33,690 bases of DNA, from the NCBI GenBank assembly GCA_021779135.1, contig JAJYBH010000023.1, positions 1 through 33,690 on the forward strand, written 5' to 3'. A program made the position numbers and the translations under genes. This DNA comes from Deltaproteobacteria bacterium (GTDB lineage: Bacteria > Desulfobacterota > Desulfuromonadia > Geobacterales > Pseudopelobacteraceae). Each line of letters starts with the position of its first letter. Within the stretch, counting starts at the first letter, position 1. The notes under the pieces are model-generated. The model saw nothing but the letters and a program-made list of their open reading frames with translations, did no database searches and was not told where the DNA came from. Shown here one piece after another: positions 1 through 8,332 of this stretch.

Positions 1-1327
1 AGGGAAAGCCTTCTGCAAGAAGTTGACGTACCTGACCAAGATCGAAGAGGACCCGAAATCAGTTCTGGCCGAATTCCGTAATGCTTATTATCCTCGCATT
101 GCCGTCACAGTGGATATGGTCGCCACCGGCACCGATGTCAAACCGCTGGAGTGCCTGCTTTTCATGCGCGATGTAAAAAGCAGGAATTACTTCGAGCAGA
201 TGAAAGGGCGGGGGACCCGGACGCTTGACCTGGACGATCTAAAGAAAGTAACCCCATCGGCGGTTACGGCCAAAACCCATTACGTGATAGTCGATGCCAT
301 TGGCGTGACCAAATCGCTCAAGACCGCCAGCCAGCCGCTCATCACCAAACCCACGGTTCCTTTGAGAGACCTGGCCATGGGGGTCATGATGGGGGTCCAC
401 GATGAAGATACCGTCAGTTCTCTGGCCGGACGGCTGGCACGGCTCAATAAAGAGCTGACCCCGGTGGAACAGCAAAAGGTCAAGACCGCCGCAGGAGGGG
501 TGGAACTCACCACCATTGTCGGTAATCTCCTGTCGGCCATCGACGCCGACAACATTGAGGCCAAGGCGCTGGAACTGGCCGGAAAAGAGATCGCTGATCC
601 CGGTGATGCCCTGCGGGAAAAAGCCCAGGAGCAGCTTGTCAGCCTGGCGGCACGAGTATTGACCGGACCGCTGATCGACCTGATCGACAGTATCCGCCGC
701 GACAAGGAACAGACTATTGACCATGAAAATATTGATAAGGTTCTGCGGGCTGAGTGGGACAAGGATGCCGAGGTAAATGCCCAAGCCATGGCAGACGAGT
801 TTGCCGCCTACCTTGAAGGTCAGCAGGATGCGATCGAGGCCCTGACGATCTTCTTCAAACAGCCACACCGGCGGCGTGAATTGACCTTTGCCATGATCAA
901 TCAGGTGCTGGAACGGCTGAAAACCGATAAACCCAAACTGGCTCCACTACGAGTCTGGCAGGCCTACGGACATCTGGACAACTACAAGGGAAGCCAGCCG
1001 ATCTCGGAGCTGGCAGCCTTGGTCGGGTTGATTCGCCGGGTGTCCGGCACGGACAAGAAGCTGACCGCCTATGATGACACCGTGCGCCGCAATTTCCAGA
1101 ATTGGGTGTTGAAGCGCCATTCCGGCAAGGGTGAAAAGTTCAACGAGGAGCAGATGGAATGGCTGCGGATGATCCGAGACCATATCATCAGTTCGATGCA
1201 TATCGAGCGGGATGATCTGGAGTTGGCGCCGTTTGATGGTCAGGGTGGGCTGGGGAAGATGTATCAGCTTTTTGGAGCGAAGATGGATAAATTGATTGAT
1301 GATATGAATGAGGCACTGGCGGCGTAG
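1..1327 (+). CDS. hsdR: Type I restriction endonuclease subunit R (HsdR), C-terminal part; gene starts upstream of the window
   Basis: Frame is open to the window edge (GKAFCKKLTYLTKIEEDPKS...). Helicase C-terminal motifs IAVTVDMVATGTDVKPLECLLFMRDVKSRNYFEQMKGRGTR are typical of HsdR. Confidence 0.9.
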   Translation, partial: GKAFCKKLTYLTKIEEDPKSVLAEFRNAYYPRIAVTVDMVATGTDVKPLECLLFMRDVKSRNYFEQMKGRGTRTLDLDDLKKVTPSAVTAKTHYVIVDAIGVTKSLKTASQPLITKPTVPLRDLAMGVMMGVHDEDTVSSLAGRLARLNKELTPVEQQKVKTAAGGVELTTIVGNLLSAIDADNIEAKALELAGKEIADPGDALREKAQEQLVSLAARVLTGPLIDLIDSIRRDKEQTIDHENIDKVLRAEWDKDAEVNAQAMADEFAAYLEGQQDAIEALTIFFKQPHRRRELTFAMINQVLERLKTDKPKLAPLRVWQAYGHLDNYKGSQPISELAALVGLIRRVSGTDKKLTAYDDTVRRNFQNWVLKRHSGKGEKFNEEQMEWLRMIRDHIISSMHIERDDLELAPFDGQGGLGKMYQLFGAKMDKLIDDMNEALAA

Positions 1328-1431
1328 TTTTCGGAGAGACTCAATCAAATAGGTATAATTTGATATTTATGCCAATATATGCTAAGTACACTTTGTATAT
1401 ATCTGGCAAATAATCTGATTAGGATCTAAAT

Positions 1432-2874
1432 ATGAAGGAATTTTTCGATCGTACCGAGATTCTCAACGTGCTTCACGGTTTCAATCCATGGTGGTCGGGC
1501 AGACCTTACGACGTACCTGATTTCCGGCGGCTGGCATTTGAAACCTGTTGTTCGTATCTGGAAGATTCTTCACTTCGGCGGGCGATTCTCCTCTCCGGGC
1601 CACGCCGTGTTGGCAAAACAACAATCCTTACCCAGATCGCCAGTAATCTGATCAGCAAGAAGAACGACCCGAAGTCTATCTTCTACATCAGCCTTGACCA
1701 TCCACTTATCAAGCTGCTCAACCTCCGTCAGATTCTCGATATCTACCACGAAGCTGTTCACCCTTTGGGGCAGGGAAGTTTCCTGCTGTTCGACGAAATT
1801 CAGTACTCGAAGGAGTGGGAGACTGAAATAAAGCTACTGGTCGATCACCAGCCCAATTACCGCATACTTGCCACCGGTTCCGCAAGCGTTGTGCATAAGG
1901 AAAAACTCGCTGAAAGCGGTGTTGGTCGCTGGATTACGGTACCAATTCCGACGTTGTCGTTCTTTGAATTCGTGCATATCCGGGGTGAACGTCTACCGGA
2001 AATTCCTGCAAACCTGAGACTTTCCGATCTATTCAACAAACAGAAGGGTGAACTTGCCGAAATCGCGACCCGGTTACGTGAGCTGATGCCGGCTTTTCAG
2101 CAATATCTGTTGGTCGGTGGATTCCCGGAGACCGCAACCCAGAAAAACATCTCTCTTTGTCAGCGACTGCTGCGGGAAGATGTGGTGGAACGGGTGCTGA
2201 AACGTGACATGACAGCGCTCTTCGGGGTGCGTAATGTCAATGACCTGGAAAAGCTCTTTATTTACCTCTGTCTGCACAGCGGCGGGATTGTTGCCCACAA
2301 AACCTGCGCCGATGCTCTGGAGACCTCTGCGGCAACCGTTGCCAATCACCTGGCGCTCCTGGAGCAGGCTAACCTTGTCTACCGTCTGCCACCAGCCGAA
2401 GTAGGCGGGAAGAGAGTCCTCAAGGCCCGCAATAAATACTATCTGGTTGATGCCGCCCTGCGAAACGCCGTACTCCTGCGCGGGGAGGAAATCCTCACCA
2501 ATGCCGAAGAAATGGGAACCATTGTCGAAACCACCGTGTTGCGGCATCTGTATGCCTATTATTACCGGGACACCCCGGAGATTGTCTACTGGCGTGATCC
2601 GGCAACACAAAAAGAGGTGGATGTCATTGTCCGCAGCCCGAAATATATTCTGCCGTTCGAGATTAAATATCAGGAAAACCCGAATCTGCGCGAAACCAGC
2701 GGACTTGCCACCTATTGCCGTCTGGAAAAAGTGGAACAGGCTTATTGGGTCACCAGACAGGACAAGAATTTTGGCCTGACCGAGTTCGAGGGGCTTGAAA
2801 CCAAGTTCTTGAAGGTTCCGGCACATATTCTCTGTTATCTGCTTGGCCAGTCGGAGCGGTTGTTATGGACGTGA
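1432..2874 (+). CDS. AAA ATPase with DUF4143-type C-terminal domain
   Basis: Walker A GPRRVGKTT, Walker B FLLFDEIQ, sensor-like ILATGSAS. C-terminal KEVDVIV...LPFEIKY resembles the PD-(D/E)xK-like region of DUF4143 proteins. Confidence 0.85.
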   Translation: MKEFFDRTEILNVLHGFNPWWSGRPYDVPDFRRLAFETCCSYLEDSSLRRAILLSGPRRVGKTTILTQIASNLISKKNDPKSIFYISLDHPLIKLLNLRQILDIYHEAVHPLGQGSFLLFDEIQYSKEWETEIKLLVDHQPNYRILATGSASVVHKEKLAESGVGRWITVPIPTLSFFEFVHIRGERLPEIPANLRLSDLFNKQKGELAEIATRLRELMPAFQQYLLVGGFPETATQKNISLCQRLLREDVVERVLKRDMTALFGVRNVNDLEKLFIYLCLHSGGIVAHKTCADALETSAATVANHLALLEQANLVYRLPPAEVGGKRVLKARNKYYLVDAALRNAVLLRGEEILTNAEEMGTIVETTVLRHLYAYYYRDTPEIVYWRDPATQKEVDVIVRSPKYILPFEIKYQENPNLRETSGLATYCRLEKVEQAYWVTRQDKNFGLTEFEGLETKFLKVPAHILCYLLGQSERLLWT

Positions 2875-3260
2875 TGGGGGATTCTATAAAAGCAGATTTG
2901 CCGGTTGGGTGGGTAATAACAACTCTTGGTGAAATTTCCGGAAGGATCACTAAGGGCGCAACTCCTACAACATTTGGGTACAGTTTTCAGAAAGCAGGCA
3001 TTAATTTCATAAAAGTTCAAAATGTTTCAGCTGGACAGATTGATCTTGAAAGTCTCACAGATTTTATCTCTGTGGAAGCACACAAAAACCAAGCTAAGTC
3101 AAGTTTGAAAGTTGATGATGTCTTGTTCTCCATTGCTGGAACTATTGGAGAAACTACCATCGTAAAAGAAATTCATCTCTCAGCTAACACCAATCAGGCT
3201 TTTGCGATTATTTCTGGATTTACCTCTCTCTTGCGCAAACAACGGCGAGCCAACAAATAA
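2865..3260 (+). pseudogene. hsdS: Truncated type I restriction specificity subunit (HsdS), N-terminal ~115-120 residues only
   Basis: LPVGWVITTLGEISGRITKGATPTT...GINFIKVQNVSAGQIDL...DDVLFSIAGTIGETTIV...ANTNQAFAII is a clear TRD1 start. Similarity ends at about 3215 and the frame stops at 3260; full HsdS proteins are roughly 400 aa. ORF overlaps the upstream ATPase stop. Confidence 0.82.
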
Positions 3261-3358
3261 CCAGAGGATCGACATTGCTTTTGTTGCTGACAGCTTCACG
3301 GCGACATTTTTTCACTCGGAATTGATACTCACACTCGCTGCCATGATTTATACGCTTT

Positions 3359-3377
3359 AGCGCATAAATTATGCGCT
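3359..3377. promoter_or_regulatory. Perfect 19-bp palindrome AGCGCATAA-A-TTATGCGCT (candidate operator)
   Basis: 9-bp arms are exact reverse complements around one central base; located in the hsdS'-hsdM gap. Confidence 0.6.
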
Positions 3378-3437
3378 CTTTAACGATTATTATTCCGGGT
3401 TGTTGAATAAGGATTTTCCGCAATAATGGGGTGAGCC

Positions 3438-3617
3438 ATGGTAATTATCCAAATTGTCTCCGCATTGCGTAGACAATTGAGTTCGACCCGTAACCACATG
3501 AGCTTGCCCTCCATACCACATAAGCTCCGCGCCTTATCACAGGAGTTCAAGCTCATACCACAGGAGCTTATACCAACAGTGAATACCAATGATTATCAAA
3601 AGGAAACCGAAGAATGA
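3438..3617 (+). CDS. Possible 59-aa ORF overlapping the hsdM start (ATGA); may be fortuitous
   Basis: ATG 3438 to TGA 3615-3617, MVIIQIVSALRRQLSSTRNHMSLPSIPHKLRALSQEFKLIPQELIPTVNTNDYQKETEE; overlaps hsdM ATG at 3614. No recognised family and it spans a repeat array. Confidence 0.25.
   Translation: MVIIQIVSALRRQLSSTRNHMSLPSIPHKLRALSQEFKLIPQELIPTVNTNDYQKETEE
3452..3478. repeat. 27-nt imperfect inverted repeat/hairpin AATTGTCT-C-CGC-ATT-GCG-T-AGACAATT
   Basis: Arms AATTGTCT/AGACAATT and CGC/GCG with one mismatch and a 3-nt loop. Confidence 0.65.
3472..3569. repeat. Array of five degenerate direct repeats (core CCACANGAGCTT/GAGTTC) with 21-22 bp period
   Basis: GAGTTC/GAGCTT-type cores start at 3479, 3500, 3522, 3543 and 3564 (spacings 21, 22, 21, 21). 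Units: GACAATTGAGTTC, CCACATGAGCTT, CCACATAAGCTC, TCACAGGAGTTC, CCACAGGAGCTT. Confidence 0.7.
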
Positions 3618-5089
3618 CATCTGCCGCAATCGTCTCCAAAGTCTGGAGCTTCTGCACCACCCTCCGCGATGACGGGGTGAGCTATGGCGATTATCTGGAA
3701 CAGCTTACCTATCTTATCTTCCTGAAAATGGCCGATGAATACAGCCGTCCTCCCTACAATCGCAACGTGGGTATACCGCCGAAATACTCCTGGCAGACCC
3801 TGAAAAGCAAGCGGGGCGCGGAACTTGAGGTGCATTACGTTACCCTGCTGCGCGAACTTGGGAAGAACAAGGGGATGTTGGGGCAGATTTTCACCAAGGC
3901 CCAGAACAAGATCCAGGACCCGGCCAAACTCTCCCGACTGATCGACATGGTGGACGACACCAACTGGGTCATGCTGGGGGCGGATGTCAAAGGTGATATC
4001 TATGAAGGTCTGCTGGAAAAAAACGCCGAAGATACCAAGTCGGGCGCCGGACAGTATTTCACTCCCCGCGCATTGATCCGGGCCATGGTGGAATGTATTC
4101 GCCCCGAACCTGGCAAGACCATTGCCGACCCGGCTTCGGGGACCGGCGGGTTCTTCCTGAGTGCCTATGATTTTCTGGTGGCCAACTTCCGGCTGGACAA
4201 GAAGCAGAAGGAGTTCCTCAAGCACGAAACCTTTGCCGGAAACGAAATCGTCGCCAATACCCGGCGGCTTTGCCTGATGAATATCTTCCTGCACAATATC
4301 GGCGAGGTAGACGGCGACAGCATGATTTCGCCCAATGACTCACTGGTGGCGGATAACGGCACGCGCTACGACTACGTCCTGACCAATCCACCCTTCGGCA
4401 AGAAAAGCTCCATGAGCTTTACCAACGATGAAGGCGAGCAGGAAAGGGACGACCTCACCTATAATCGCCAGGATTTCTGGGCTACCACCTCAAATAAACA
4501 ACTTAATTTCATCCAGCATATTCACACCATGCTGAAGTCAACCGGACGCGCTGCCGTGGTTGTGCCAGACAACGTGCTGTTTGAGGGTGGCGCTGGGGAG
4601 ACCGTCCGGAAGAAACTGCTGGAGACCACCGAGCTGCACACCATCCTCCGTCTGCCGACCGGCATTTTTTACGCCAACGGCGTCAAGGCAAACGTCCTGT
4701 TCTTCGACAACCGTGAGGCCAGTCCGAACCCATGGACCAGGGATATCTGGTTCTACGACTATCGGACTAACATCCATCACACCCTGAAGAAAAAACCGCT
4801 TCGTTACGATGATCTGAAGGATTTCATTGCCTGTTACAACTCTTTTAACCGCCATGAACGCAAGGAAACATGGAACGCTGCAACAAATCCCGAAGGCCGC
4901 TGGCGCAAGTTCACTCGTGAGCAGATTGTGGCACGGGACAAGACCAGCCTCGATATCTTCTGGCTCAAGGACAAGAGCCTGGCTGACCTGGACAACCTGC
5001 CGGAACCGGATGATCTGGCGGCAGAGATAATCGAAAATGTAGAGGCGGGATTGAACAGCTTTCGGTTGATCGTTGGCGATCTGGCGTGA
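3614..5089 (+). CDS. hsdM: Type I restriction-modification DNA methyltransferase subunit M (HsdM)
   Basis: HsdM N-terminal domain (DGVSYGDYLEQLTYLIFLKMADE), GQYFTPRALI, SAM motif DPASGTGGFF, catalytic NPPFGKK. Confidence 0.95.
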   Translation: MTSAAIVSKVWSFCTTLRDDGVSYGDYLEQLTYLIFLKMADEYSRPPYNRNVGIPPKYSWQTLKSKRGAELEVHYVTLLRELGKNKGMLGQIFTKAQNKIQDPAKLSRLIDMVDDTNWVMLGADVKGDIYEGLLEKNAEDTKSGAGQYFTPRALIRAMVECIRPEPGKTIADPASGTGGFFLSAYDFLVANFRLDKKQKEFLKHETFAGNEIVANTRRLCLMNIFLHNIGEVDGDSMISPNDSLVADNGTRYDYVLTNPPFGKKSSMSFTNDEGEQERDDLTYNRQDFWATTSNKQLNFIQHIHTMLKSTGRAAVVVPDNVLFEGGAGETVRKKLLETTELHTILRLPTGIFYANGVKANVLFFDNREASPNPWTRDIWFYDYRTNIHHTLKKKPLRYDDLKDFIACYNSFNRHERKETWNAATNPEGRWRKFTREQIVARDKTSLDIFWLKDKSLADLDNLPEPDDLAAEIIENVEAGLNSFRLIVGDLA

Positions 5090-5161
5090 GGATAGCGGGG
5101 GACAAATTAGAAACGCTCCCCATTTAAGTTTTGCAAGGAAATCCTCTTTTATTGGAGGATA

Positions 5162-5204
5162 ATAGGGATAAACCCAATTAAATTAGAATATGGGATGTCC
5201 CTAT
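5162..5204. other. Compound stem-loop between hsdM and metK
   Basis: ATAGGGA-taaa-CCCA-attaaattagaata-TGGG-atg-TCCCTAT: 7 bp plus 4 bp of pairing around an internal loop. Preceded by ATCCTC(5141)...GAGGAT(5160). Confidence 0.5.
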
Positions 5205-5267
5205 CTGTACCTCACGAGACGATTCTGATTTTCCCTTTTTGTCGCAACCCCATTCAGCTGTCTTTGC

Positions 5268-5294
5268 TTGACAAAACAGGCACATGCATATAAA
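5268..5294 (+). promoter_or_regulatory. Candidate sigma70-like promoter for metK
   Basis: TTGACA at 5268-5273 followed 15-17 bp later by TATAAA/TAAATT; about 70 bp upstream of the metK start. Confidence 0.4.
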
Positions 5295-5360
5295 TTTAAA
5301 AATTCAGACGCTCGTTCCTATATCAGGGTAGAATTCATAAGAAAAGAGGAGTCACACACC

Positions 5361-6527
5361 ATGGCAGAAAAATTCATCTTTACCTCAGAATCAGTATCCG
5401 AAGGGCATCCCGACAAGATCGCCGACCAGGTTTCCGACTCCATCCTCGACGCGATCCTGACTCAGGACCCCAAGGCCCGCGTGGCCTGCGAGACGCTTGT
5501 GACCACCGGCATGGTGGTCATTGCCGGCGAGATTACCACCAACGCGGTTATCAACTACTCGGAGATCGCCCGCCAGACCATCCGCGAGATCGGCTACACC
5601 GATTCCGAGATGGGTTTTGACGCGGATACCTGCGCCGTGCTGGTTTCCATCGACCGGCAGTCACCTGATATCTCCCAGGGCGTGTCCGAGGGCGAAGGCC
5701 TGCACAAGGAGCAGGGCGCCGGTGACCAGGGGCTGATGTTCGGCTACGCCTGCAACGAGACCCCCGAGCTGATGCCGATGCCGATCCAACTGGCCCACGA
5801 ACTGGTTGCCAGGCTGGCCGAAGTCCGCAAATCAGGCGAACTGAACTTCCTGCGCCCCGATTCCAAATCACAGGTATCGGTCGAGTATGTCAACGACAAG
5901 CCGGTCCGCATCGATACTGTGGTCATCTCTACCCAGCATACCCCGGATGTCACCCACGCCGAGATCGAGAAACAGGTCATCGAGAAGGTCGTGAAGAAGG
6001 TCATCCCGGCCCACCTGCTCGACGCCAATACCCGCTACTACATCAACCCCACCGGCCGCTTCGTTGTCGGCGGCCCGATGGGTGACTGCGGCCTGACCGG
6101 CCGCAAGATCATTGTCGATACCTACGGCGGCATGGGGCGTCACGGCGGCGGCGCCTTCTCCGGCAAGGATCCCTCCAAGGTAGACCGCTCGGCGGCCTAC
6201 ATGGGGCGTTATGTGGCCAAGAACCTGGTGGCCGCCGGTCTGTGCGAGCGCTGCGAGGTGCAGGTGGCCTACGCCATCGGCGTGGCCCAGCCGGTCTCCA
6301 TCATGGTCCATGCCTTCGGTACCGGCAAGGTCAGCGAAGACCGCCTGGCCGAACTGGTGCGCGAGACCTTCGACATGCGTCCGGCTGCCATCACCGAGCA
6401 GCTCGACCTGCTCCGCCCGATCTACAGGAAGACCGCTGCCTATGGCCACTTTGGCCGTGAGTTGCCGGAATTCACCTGGGAGAAAACGGACAAGGCCACC
6501 ATCCTCAAGGCCAAGGCCGGTCTCTAG
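5361..6527 (+). CDS. metK: S-adenosylmethionine synthetase
   Basis: [33 protein letters not shown]..., [31 protein letters not shown]. Start chosen at 5361 with upstream AGAGGAG rather than the longer ORF start at 5268. Confidence 0.97.
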   Translation: MAEKFIFTSESVSEGHPDKIADQVSDSILDAILTQDPKARVACETLVTTGMVVIAGEITTNAVINYSEIARQTIREIGYTDSEMGFDADTCAVLVSIDRQSPDISQGVSEGEGLHKEQGAGDQGLMFGYACNETPELMPMPIQLAHELVARLAEVRKSGELNFLRPDSKSQVSVEYVNDKPVRIDTVVISTQHTPDVTHAEIEKQVIEKVVKKVIPAHLLDANTRYYINPTGRFVVGGPMGDCGLTGRKIIVDTYGGMGRHGGGAFSGKDPSKVDRSAAYMGRYVAKNLVAAGLCERCEVQVAYAIGVAQPVSIMVHAFGTGKVSEDRLAELVRETFDMRPAAITEQLDLLRPIYRKTAAYGHFGRELPEFTWEKTDKATILKAKAGL

Positions 6528-6573
6528 GGGCTTGCCGCACAGCTTTCTATCATCCGCTACGGGATGAACAAGG

Positions 6574-6607
6574 CGGGGCGGTTGAAGAGACCGCCCCGTT
6601 TTTGTTT
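6574..6607 (+). terminator. Rho-independent terminator downstream of metK
   Basis: CGGGGCGGT-tgaagag-ACCGCCCCG followed by TTTTTGTTTTTTT. Confidence 0.9.
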
Positions 6608-6628
6608 TTTTGTATCCGGCCCTTTTTG

Positions 6629-6658
6629 TTGACAAAATACCGATGGCATATTTAGTAT
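6629..6658 (+). promoter_or_regulatory. Candidate sigma70-like promoter for leuB
   Basis: TTGACA 6629-6634, 18-bp spacer, TAGTAT 6653-6658. Confidence 0.4.
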
Positions 6659-6695
6659 ACACCACTTTTTCAGTGATCTTATCGATGGAGGAAGC

Positions 6696-7784
6696 ATGTC
6701 AAAGAGATACAAGGTAGCGGTACTGCCCGGTGACGGGATCGGACCGGAGGTGATGGCCGAGGCGCTGCGCGTGCTGGATGCAGTTGAGCAGAAATACGGC
6801 GTCAAGTTCGAGCGTACCCACGCCAATGTGGGCGGAGCCGGCATTGACAACGAAGGCAAGGCCCTGCCCGATACCACCGTCAGCATCTGCAAGGCCAGTG
6901 ATGCCATCCTGTTCGGCTCTGTCGGCGGCCCCAAGTGGGAGACGCTGCCCCCCGACGAGCAGCCCGAGCGCGGTGCGCTGCTGCCGCTGCGCAAGATCTT
7001 CGGCCTCTACGCCAACCTGCGGCCGGCGATCATCTTTCCGTCCCTCACCAGCGCCTCCTCGCTCAAGGAAGAGGTCATCGCGGGAGGCTTCAATATCCTG
7101 GTTATACGCGAGCTGACCGGCGGCATCTACTTCTCCCAGCCCAAGGGTATCGACGGGGTCGGGCGGGAACGGGTCGGCGTGGACACCATGCGCTACAGCG
7201 TGCCCGAGATCGAGCGCATCACCCATGTGGCCTTCCAGGCCGCCCGCAAGCGGGGCAGGAAGGTCTGCTCCATCGACAAGGCCAATGTCCTCTCCACCTC
7301 GGTCCTCTGGCGCGAGATCGTCATCGGCATCGCCAAGGAGTACCCGGATGTCGAGCTCTCCCACATGTACGTGGACAACGCCGCCATGCAGCTGGTCAAG
7401 TGGCCCAAACAGTTCGACGTGATCCTCTGCGAGAACATGTTCGGCGACATCCTCTCCGATGAGGCCGCCATGCTGACCGGTTCACTGGGGATGCTGCCCA
7501 GCGCGTCATTGGCGGAAGGGACCTTCGGCATGTACGAGCCTTCCGGCGGCTCGGCCCCGGATATCGCCGGCCAGGGTATTGCCAACCCCATCGCCCAGAT
7601 CCTCTCGGCCGGTATGATGCTCAAGTTTTCCTTCGGGATGCTGGAAGCGGCCGAGTCCATCGACAATGCCGTAGCCAGGGTGCTCGACCAGGGCATTCGC
7701 ACCCGCGACATCTTCCAGGATCAGCCGGGTGAAAAACTGGTTAATACCAGGGAAATGGGCGATGCAATAATTGCTGCGCTGTAA
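6696..7784 (+). CDS. leuB: 3-isopropylmalate dehydrogenase
   Basis: [40 protein letters not shown], signature region [26 protein letters not shown]. Confidence 0.97.
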   Translation: MSKRYKVAVLPGDGIGPEVMAEALRVLDAVEQKYGVKFERTHANVGGAGIDNEGKALPDTTVSICKASDAILFGSVGGPKWETLPPDEQPERGALLPLRKIFGLYANLRPAIIFPSLTSASSLKEEVIAGGFNILVIRELTGGIYFSQPKGIDGVGRERVGVDTMRYSVPEIERITHVAFQAARKRGRKVCSIDKANVLSTSVLWREIVIGIAKEYPDVELSHMYVDNAAMQLVKWPKQFDVILCENMFGDILSDEAAMLTGSLGMLPSASLAEGTFGMYEPSGGSAPDIAGQGIANPIAQILSAGMMLKFSFGMLEAAESIDNAVARVLDQGIRTRDIFQDQPGEKLVNTREMGDAIIAAL

Positions 7785-7795
7785 TATCTCTACCC

Positions 7796-8032
7796 ATGTT
7801 CGAGATAATCGGTGAAATCCATGAGGTAGAAACGTTTGCGGCCAGCTCGGGCATCAGAGAATTAGCCCGTCTGCAAAAGCATTACGGCAAAGGGCGCTGG
7901 CGCAAACGCAAGGGAATTGCTACAATCAGTCTATCGGATGGCCATTTGTTTATCGCTGAAATTCATTGGTACGAAGCCACTGGAATCGGCAAAAAGGAAT
8001 TCAAGATAAAAAGATTGCTCCAGAAAGCATGA
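7796..8032 (+). CDS. Conserved small hypothetical protein (78 aa), first gene of a two-gene cassette
   Basis: MFEIIGEIHEVETFAASSGIRELARLQKHYGKGRWRKRKGIATISLSDGHLFIAEIHWYEATGIGKKEFKIKRLL; basic and compact, starts 12 bp after leuB. Confidence 0.75.
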   Translation: MFEIIGEIHEVETFAASSGIRELARLQKHYGKGRWRKRKGIATISLSDGHLFIAEIHWYEATGIGKKEFKIKRLLQKA

Positions 8033-8046
8033 AGGGGGGGCTGGAT

Positions 8047-8271
8047 ATGAAAAAAAACCGTAAATTATTCGTCTGTATTCACAACGACAGTTATGCAGCC
8101 TCTCTCGACGAGAGAAAGATCTACGTGGGCCTTCCCGATGCTGATGCCGAACGTTTGGGGATGGTTCGTATCGTAGATGAATCGGGAGAAGATTATCTGT
8201 ACCCCAAATCATGCTTTGCACCAATTACGCTTCCTGAGGCGGTACGGCAAGAGCTGAAACTGGCGGCGTGA
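8047..8271 (+). CDS. Conserved small hypothetical protein (74 aa), second gene of the cassette
   Basis: MKKNRKLFVCIHNDSYAASLDERKIYVGLPDADAERLGMVRIVDESGEDYLYPKSCFAPITLPEAVRQELKLAA; preceded by an AAGGGGGG SD-like stretch. Alternative start 8029 overlaps the upstream stop as ATGA. Confidence 0.75.
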   Translation: MKKNRKLFVCIHNDSYAASLDERKIYVGLPDADAERLGMVRIVDESGEDYLYPKSCFAPITLPEAVRQELKLAA

Positions 8272-8332
8272 AATCGTGATACATATTAGAAGCGCTACGT
8301 AATTTAATATCAAGCGAAAAGGAATACACATT

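Noticed and set aside
3220-3423. 67-aa minus-strand ORF in the hsdS'-hsdM gap as a toxin gene
   Set aside because: No recognisable family motifs; overlaps the 3' end of the hsdS remnant and the palindrome.
3472-3569. CRISPR array interpretation of the 21-22 bp repeats
   Set aside because: Repeats are degenerate, directly abutting with no unique spacers of typical length, and no cas genes are present.
5094-5360. Known SAM riboswitch upstream of metK
   Set aside because: I could not find the conserved SAM-I core or another SAM riboswitch consensus; only generic stem-loops are visible.
3614-6527. Functional link between hsdM and neighbouring metK because HsdM uses SAM
   Set aside because: A long gap, a separate putative promoter and the housekeeping nature of metK make coincidence more likely.
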